Of a stretch of DNA of 64,000 nt, positions 58,489 to 64,000 are shown one piece after another. The notes under the pieces are model-generated. The model made no database searches, had not been told where the DNA came from, and saw nothing but the letters and a program-made list of their open reading frames with translations. The first letter of the stretch is position 1. Each line of letters starts with the position of its first letter. Position numbers and translations under genes: made by a program. Source of the stretch: Edwardsiella piscicida (GTDB lineage Bacteria; Pseudomonadota; Gammaproteobacteria; Enterobacterales; Enterobacteriaceae); assembly GCF_001896205.1 (NCBI RefSeq), contig NZ_MPNU01000001.1, positions 173,044-237,043 of the forward strand. The letters run 5' to 3'.

Positions 58489-60116
58489 CGCCCAGTGAAC
58501 TGCGCCGACTTTGCCTGATTATTCGGGTCTTTCTCGCCTATGGTCTGGATGAGCTGATCCCCCCAATGCGGATTACCCTGCCGCTGCGTATCGGGCGTCG
58601 CTGCCTATTCTGGATGCGTAACCGTCACGGGGACAAGCCGCTGGGAGAACGGCTGCGCCTAGCGCTGCAAACGCTGGGGCCGGTGTGGATCAAGTTTGGC
58701 CAGATGCTGTCGACCCGGCGCGATCTGTTTGCGCCGGCCATCGCCGATCAGCTCGCGCTGCTGCAGGATCGGGTCGCGCCGTTTGACGGTGCGCTGGCGC
58801 GGCGGCAGATTGAGGCCGCGCTAGGGGGGCCGCTGGAGCAATGGTTTGACGATTTTGACAGCCAGGCGCTGGCGTCGGCCTCTATTGCACAGGTGCATAC
58901 CGCGACGCTGCGTGAGAATGGCCGAGAGGTGGTGCTTAAGGTGATCCGTCCTGATATTCAGCCGATTATCCGGGCGGATGTACGCCTGATGTACCGGCTG
59001 GCGGGATGGGTGCCCAAGCTGTTGCCTGACGGGCGCCGCCTGCGTCCGCGGGAGGTCGTACGTGAGTACGAAAAGACCCTGCTGGATGAGCTGAATCTGC
59101 TGCGCGAGGCGGCGAATGCGATCCAGCTGCGGCGCAACTTCGATGCCAGCCCGATGCTGTATGTGCCGGAGGTGTTTTCCGACTATTGCCGTGAGTCGGT
59201 ACTGGTGATGGAGCGGATTTACGGGGTGCCGGTATCCGACATTGCAGCGCTGCGTGCGCAGAACACCAATATGAAGCTGTTGGCTGAGCGTGGGGTGCAG
59301 GTCTTTTTTACCCAGGTGTTCCGCGACAGCTTCTTCCATGCCGATATGCATCCGGGCAATATCTTTGTTAGCTATGAACACCCGCAGGATCCGCAGTATA
59401 TCGGGATCGACTGCGGCATTGTCGGCAGTCTGAACAAGGCGGACAAGCGCTATCTGGCTGAAAACTTTATTGCTTTCTTCAATCGGGATTACCGTAAGGT
59501 TGCAGAGCTGCACGTCGACTCGGGCTGGGTGCCGCCGGATACCAATGTCGAAGAGTTTGAGTTTGCTATCCGCACCGTATGTGAGCCGATCTTTGAGAAG
59601 CCGCTGGATCAGATTTCGTTTGGTCACGTGCTGCTCAACCTGTTCAATACCGCACGGCGTTTTAATATGGAGGTTCAGCCTCAGCTGGTGCTCCTGCAGA
59701 AAACGCTGCTGTACGTCGAGGGGCTGGGGCGTCAGCTGTATCCGCAGCTGGATCTGTGGACCACCGCCAAGCCCTTCTTGGAAAACTGGCTGCACGATCA
59801 GGTCGGACTGCCGGCGCTGATGCGGGCGCTGAAGGCTAAGGCGCCCTACTGGAGCGAGAAGCTGCCGGAGCTGCCGGAGCTGCTGTATGACAGCCTGCAG
59901 CAGCAGCGTCGTCTACAGCACAGCATGGATAGCATGACGCACCGCCTGGGGCAGCAGGGCAACAGACAGGGTCGCGCGCGCTATCTGTTCGGCATTGGCG
60001 CAACCCTGTTGCTCAGTGGTACCATCCTGACCATGGCGAATATTGCGCTCTGGCCGATAGGGCTGTATGTTGCTGGAGTCGTGATCTGGCTCGCAGGCTG
60101 GCGTTATACCCGGTGA
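58485..60116 (+). CDS. ubiB: Ubiquinone biosynthesis protein UbiB
   Basis: Atypical kinase/ATPase of the ADCK/COQ8 family needed for early ubiquinone hydroxylation steps, anchored in the inner membrane. The 543-residue protein has the KxGQ region [16 protein letters not shown], the A-rich loop [37 protein letters not shown] and the metal-binding IGIDCGIVG. Two C-terminal membrane segments lie at about 500-540. The ATG at 58485 overlaps the ubiJ stop. Confidence 0.97.
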   Translation: MTPSELRRLCLIIRVFLAYGLDELIPPMRITLPLRIGRRCLFWMRNRHGDKPLGERLRLALQTLGPVWIKFGQMLSTRRDLFAPAIADQLALLQDRVAPFDGALARRQIEAALGGPLEQWFDDFDSQALASASIAQVHTATLRENGREVVLKVIRPDIQPIIRADVRLMYRLAGWVPKLLPDGRRLRPREVVREYEKTLLDELNLLREAANAIQLRRNFDASPMLYVPEVFSDYCRESVLVMERIYGVPVSDIAALRAQNTNMKLLAERGVQVFFTQVFRDSFFHADMHPGNIFVSYEHPQDPQYIGIDCGIVGSLNKADKRYLAENFIAFFNRDYRKVAELHVDSGWVPPDTNVEEFEFAIRTVCEPIFEKPLDQISFGHVLLNLFNTARRFNMEVQPQLVLLQKTLLYVEGLGRQLYPQLDLWTTAKPFLENWLHDQVGLPALMRALKAKAPYWSEKLPELPELLYDSLQQQRRLQHSMDSMTHRLGQQGNRQGRARYLFGIGATLLLSGTILTMANIALWPIGLYVAGVVIWLAGWRYTR

Positions 60117-60157
60117 TCCATACCCCGAATTAGGGAGATGTCGAAGGCCGAAAGGCG

Positions 60158-60185
60158 TTCAAAATGACGATGTGTACCGTATAAT
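60158..60185 (+). promoter_or_regulatory. tatABC promoter
   Basis: TTCAAA (60158-60163), 16-bp spacer, perfect TATAAT (60180-60185), 43 bp before the tatA ATG in the ubiB/tatA gap. Confidence 0.7.
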
Positions 60186-60228
60186 GCGGCGTCACGAATA
60201 TAACCCCTTGCGATAGAGGTGAGTAAAA

Positions 60229-60498
60229 ATGGGCGGTATCAGCATTTGGCAGTTGTTGATTATTGCAGTGATCGTGGTGTTGCTGTTTGGCACCAATAAG
60301 CTGCGTACTCTGGGTTCGGATCTGGGCGCATCGATCAAAGGCTTTAAGAAAGCCATTGGCGATGAAGAAAAAACGCCTCCCTCCACCAATGCAAACAGCA
60401 GTGCGGCACCTCAGGATGCAGATTTCAAATCGATCGTTGAGCAGCAGCCTGAAGTGAAGAAAGAAGAGTCCAAGAGTCAGAATAAAGAGCAGGTGTAA
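60229..60498 (+). CDS. tatA: Sec-independent translocase subunit TatA
   Basis: Forms the oligomeric pore of the twin-arginine translocase for folded proteins. The 89-residue protein starts [19 protein letters not shown] (transmembrane helix), with the [20 protein letters not shown] amphipathic helix and a charged, disordered tail ending NKEQV. ATG follows GAGGTG. It is first gene of tatABC. Confidence 0.98.
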   Translation: MGGISIWQLLIIAVIVVLLFGTNKLRTLGSDLGASIKGFKKAIGDEEKTPPSTNANSSAAPQDADFKSIVEQQPEVKKEESKSQNKEQV

Positions 60499-60501
60499 AC
60501 C

Positions 60502-61035
60502 GTGTTTGACATCGGATTTAGTGAACTGCTGCTGGTAATGGTCATCGGCCTGGTGGTGCTTGGGCCGGAGCGGTTGCCGGTAGCGGTGCGTACGGTTGCG
60601 GGATGGATCAGGGCGCTGCGTTCGTTGGCAACGTCGGTTCAGAACGAACTGTCGCAGGAATTGAAGCTGCAGGAGTTGCAGGACAGTCTCAAGAAGGCCG
60701 AATCGGCCGGCTTGCAGAATTTGACGCCGGAGCTGAAGGCCTCCATGGATGAACTGAAGCAGGCGGCCGAATCAATGAAACGCAGTTATCATTCAGAGAT
60801 CACTGGATCCGATACGGAAAAGGAGCCTTCGGCGGCGGAAACGATCCCACATGCGGATATGCCCAAGCCGGAGGCTGACGCAGCGCTCGCGCCGCGTCAG
60901 AGCGCGGTGCAGGAAGCACCGGCTGCGCAGGCCGCCCCCGCCGCCCCCGCCACCCACGCCGATGCCGTGACTGCCAGTGCGCAGCCCGCATCTTCTCCTT
61001 CCACCTCACACGATAGTTCGCAGCATGGCCGTTGA
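60502..61035 (+). CDS. tatB: Sec-independent translocase subunit TatB
   Basis: With TatC forms the twin-arginine signal-peptide receptor. The 177-residue protein begins [20 protein letters not shown] with the glutamate in GFSELL and PERLP hinge, an amphipathic/coiled helix ([20 protein letters not shown]) and a long A/P-rich cytoplasmic tail. The GTG start at 60502 (GTG TTT GAC ATC) matches E. coli. It lies 3 bp after tatA and overlaps tatC by 11 bp. Confidence 0.97.
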   Translation: MFDIGFSELLLVMVIGLVVLGPERLPVAVRTVAGWIRALRSLATSVQNELSQELKLQELQDSLKKAESAGLQNLTPELKASMDELKQAAESMKRSYHSEITGSDTEKEPSAAETIPHADMPKPEADAALAPRQSAVQEAPAAQAAPAAPATHADAVTASAQPASSPSTSHDSSQHGR

Positions 61036-61813
61036 AGATACCCAGCCGTTGATTAGTCATTTGATCGAGCTGCGTAAGCGGCTGTTGAATGCAATTATTT
61101 GTATCCTGGTGGTATTCCTGGCACTGGTCTACTTTGCCAATGATATCTACCACCTGGTTTCTGCCCCGTTGATCAATCAGCTGCCGCATGGCGCCAGCAT
61201 GATCGCGACCGACGTGGCGTCCCCCTTCTTTACGCCGATTAAGCTGACCATGATTGTGTCAGTTTTCGTCTCCGCGCCGTTTATCCTGTATCAGGTCTGG
61301 GCCTTTGTGGCGCCGGCGCTGTACAAGCATGAGCGCCGGATGCTGACGCCGCTGCTGGTCTCCAGTACGCTGCTGTTCTATATCGGCATGGCGTTTGCCT
61401 ATTTTGTGGTCTTTCCGCTGGCGTTTGGCTTTTTTGCCAAAACCGCGCCGGCCGGGGTGACGATTGCTACCGACATCAATAACTACCTCGACTTTGTCAT
61501 GGCGCTGTTTATGGCGTTTGGCGTCTCGTTCGAGGTGCCGGTTGCTATTATTCTGCTGTGCTGGACCGGCGTTACCACCCCGGCAGAGCTGAAGAAAAAG
61601 CGGCCCTACGTTGTCGTCGGCGCCTTCGTTGTTGGCATGCTGCTGACGCCGCCGGACGTCTTTTCGCAGACGCTGCTGGCGATCCCGATGTGTCTGCTGT
61701 TTGAAGTCGGCGTCTTCTTCGCGCGTTTCTATGTCGGCAAGCGCCGTCGCGATCCGGAAGAAGAGGATGAAGACGAAGCGTCACACGATGAAGAGCAGCC
61801 CAAAGCGAGCTGA
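61025..61813 (+). CDS. tatC: Sec-independent translocase subunit TatC
   Basis: Polytopic core of the Tat receptor that binds the twin-arginine motif. The 262-residue protein has six membrane helices, the conserved N-terminal [10 protein letters not shown], the [10 protein letters not shown] loop, [13 protein letters not shown], and [10 protein letters not shown] in TM4. The C-terminal tail is strongly acidic ([13 protein letters not shown]). The ATG at 61025 lies inside the end of tatB and yields [13 protein letters not shown] as in E. coli; longer starts are rejected. Confidence 0.97.
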   Translation: MAVEDTQPLISHLIELRKRLLNAIICILVVFLALVYFANDIYHLVSAPLINQLPHGASMIATDVASPFFTPIKLTMIVSVFVSAPFILYQVWAFVAPALYKHERRMLTPLLVSSTLLFYIGMAFAYFVVFPLAFGFFAKTAPAGVTIATDINNYLDFVMALFMAFGVSFEVPVAIILLCWTGVTTPAELKKKRPYVVVGAFVVGMLLTPPDVFSQTLLAIPMCLLFEVGVFFARFYVGKRRRDPEEEDEDEASHDEEQPKAS

Positions 61814-61827
61814 TTCTCCCTTCACTT

Positions 61828-61860
61828 CACAGGCCGCCCTTAGGGCGGCCTGTGTGCTTT
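61828..61860 (+). terminator. Hairpin after tatC
   Basis: Perfect 12-bp stem CACAGGCCGCCC/GGGCGGCCTGTG with TTA loop. The T tract is weak (TGCTTT), so termination may be partial, with read-through into tatD. Confidence 0.65.
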
Positions 61861-61986
61861 GGTCGGGACGCAGGCGATGGCGCTTGTTGTCCCGGTGCCG
61901 ATGCGCAGCTACGCTGCCGGAATGAGCCGTCGTGGATGCCATTCCCGTGGCGAAGTGGCGCTCTTAGCACTAGGAGGAGTAGACCG

Positions 61987-62769
61987 ATGCTGGATATCGG
62001 TGTCAATCTAACCAACGGCCAGTTTAGCGGCGATGTGCCGCAGGTGGTTGCTCGAGCGCGTCAGGCGGGATTAAATGGTATGATAATTACCGGTACTAAC
62101 CTGATGGAAAGCGCGCAGGCTCTGCATCTGGCGCAGGCATACCCTGACTTTTGCTGGGCGACGGCCGGCGTGCATCCCCACGATGCCCATCGCTGGAATG
62201 AAAATAGCGCCGCCGATCTTGAGCCGCTGCTGCGTTCACCGGCGGTCGTTGCCGTCGGCGAGTGCGGGTTGGATTTTGCCCGTAACTTCTCGACGCCGGC
62301 GCAGCAGGAGGCGGCCTTTGAGGCGCAGTTAGCGCTGGCGGCCCAGATCGGGAAACCCGTATTCCTGCACTGCCGAGAGGCTCACGCGCGGTTTATCGCG
62401 CTCTTGCGTCCCTGGCTGAGCCGTCTTCCCGGTGCGGTACTGCACTGTTTTACCGGTACCCGCGACGAGCTGGATGCATGCCTGTCGCTGGGGCTGTATA
62501 TTGGCATTACCGGCTGGATCTGCGATGAACGGCGAGGCATGCCTCTGCGGGCGCTGCTGCCGCACATTCCCGCTGAACGATTGCTGCTGGAGACGGATGC
62601 CCCTTATTTATTGCCGCGCGATATACAACCCAAACCGAAGTCGCGGCGTAATGAACCCTGCTTTTTGCCCCACATCGCGGAGCAGGCGGCTCGCTGGCGT
62701 CAACAGGATGCCAACTGGCTGAAGCAGGTGACTGAAAACAATGCCCGCCAACTGTTTAGGCTGGCATAA
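61987..62769 (+). CDS. tatD: TatD, metal-dependent 3'-5' exonuclease
   Basis: Mg-dependent DNase of the TatD family, acting on DNA damage and 3' ends; not required for Tat export. The 260-residue TIM-barrel protein has [54 protein letters not shown] and [14 protein letters not shown], giving the usual His/Glu/Asp metal ligands. The ATG at 61987 follows AGGAGGAG and gives the E. coli length. Confidence 0.96.
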   Translation: MLDIGVNLTNGQFSGDVPQVVARARQAGLNGMIITGTNLMESAQALHLAQAYPDFCWATAGVHPHDAHRWNENSAADLEPLLRSPAVVAVGECGLDFARNFSTPAQQEAAFEAQLALAAQIGKPVFLHCREAHARFIALLRPWLSRLPGAVLHCFTGTRDELDACLSLGLYIGITGWICDERRGMPLRALLPHIPAERLLLETDAPYLLPRDIQPKPKSRRNEPCFLPHIAEQAARWRQQDANWLKQVTENNARQLFRLA

Positions 62770-63807
<1,038 letters not shown>

Positions 63808-63830
63808 CTCTTTTCTGACGGTGATAAAGT

Positions 63831-63857
63831 AAAAAGCCCGCGGATGCGGGCTTTTTG
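63831..63857. terminator. Bidirectional terminator between hemB and rfaH
   Basis: AAAAAGCCCGC/GCGGGCTTTTT 11-bp stem with a 4-nt GGAT loop and T runs on both strands; it ends both convergent genes. Confidence 0.92.
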
Positions 63858-63878
63858 TTACCGGTATATTCGGTCAGC

Positions 63879-64000
63879 TCAGAGGATCTTTTCAAACGCG
63901 CTGTTACTTAGCGTATGGCTCACCTCTTGATTCAGCAGGTTAAGCAGTAAGATCGCGCGTTTTTCCCCGTCGCTTTCGCGGTAAATCGCCTCCATGCCGC
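63879..64000 (-). CDS. rfaH: Transcription antiterminator RfaH (3' end only)
   Basis: NusG-family factor that binds ops elements and aids transcription and translation of long LPS, capsule and other operons. Only the last 39 residues are in the window, reading GMEAIYRESDGEKR, then AILLLNLLNQEVSHTL and ending SAFEKIL. This is the C-terminal KOW-type domain of RfaH. The position after tatD/hemB is consistent. Confidence 0.9.
   Translation of the reverse strand, partial: GMEAIYRESDGEKRAILLLNLLNQEVSHTLSNSAFEKIL

Overview
The window is a chromosomal segment of a gamma-proteobacterium of the order Enterobacterales. The gene order rhlB-trxA-rho-wec/rff cluster-tRNA Arg/His/Leu/Pro-glmZ-hemYXDC-cyaA-cyaY-lptM-dapF-yigA-xerC-yigB-uvrD-corA-rarD-pldA-recQ-rhtC ... 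bioP-metR-metE-udp-rmuC-ubiE-ubiJ-ubiB-tatABCD-rfaH is the familiar enterobacterial backbone. Several departures argue against Escherichia/Salmonella: a non-cysteine (Mg-type) hemB between tatD and rfaH, a gntR-gntK-gntU block and zntA next to rhtC, abrB after corA, and a CstA-family plus a DedA-family gene between udp and rmuC. High GC and these insertions fit a Hafniaceae member such as Edwardsiella. That assignment is an inference from memory of gene content, not a search result.

Layout. 1-3.1 kb: rhlB (cut by the window edge), trxA and rho. 3.3-16.2 kb: the complete, tightly overlapped enterobacterial common antigen (ECA) operon wecA-wzzE-wecB-wecC-rffG-rffH-wecD-wecE-wzxE-wecF-wzyE-wecG. 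16.3-17.4 kb: a four-tRNA operon and the small RNA GlmZ, which has a textbook sigma-54 promoter and two GlrR-type upstream sites. 17.4-21.5 kb: the hemCDXY heme operon on the minus strand. 21.8-30.4 kb: cyaA, cyaY, lptM, dapF, yigA, xerC, yigB and uvrD. 30.5-41.6 kb: corA with a probable corL leader peptide, a frameshifted abrB, rarD, pldA, recQ, an exported S-adenosylmethionine hydrolase-family protein, rhtC and the gluconate genes gntU/gntK/gntR.

41.7-47.6 kb holds zntA under a ZntR-type promoter. It is followed by a three-gene, stop/start-overlapped operon of envelope proteins: a beta-barrel of unrecognised family, an Omp85-type barrel without POTRA domains, and a DUF4056-like exported protein. 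This operon is the best candidate here for an uncharacterised system. 47.7-55.5 kb: bioP, metR/metE with four MetJ boxes, udp with paired CRP sites, the CstA-family transporter and the DedA protein. 55.6-64 kb: rmuC, the ubiquinone genes ubiE-ubiJ-ubiB, the twin-arginine translocase tatABC, tatD, hemB and the 3' end of rfaH.

Most genes are housekeeping. ECA biosynthesis, heme synthesis, ubiquinone synthesis and Tat export are each represented by nearly whole operons. The less ordinary material lies in intergenic control regions (glmZ, corA leader, SAM hydrolase/rhtC palindrome, overlapping GntR sites, udp/cstA CRP sites) and in the envelope operon downstream of zntA.
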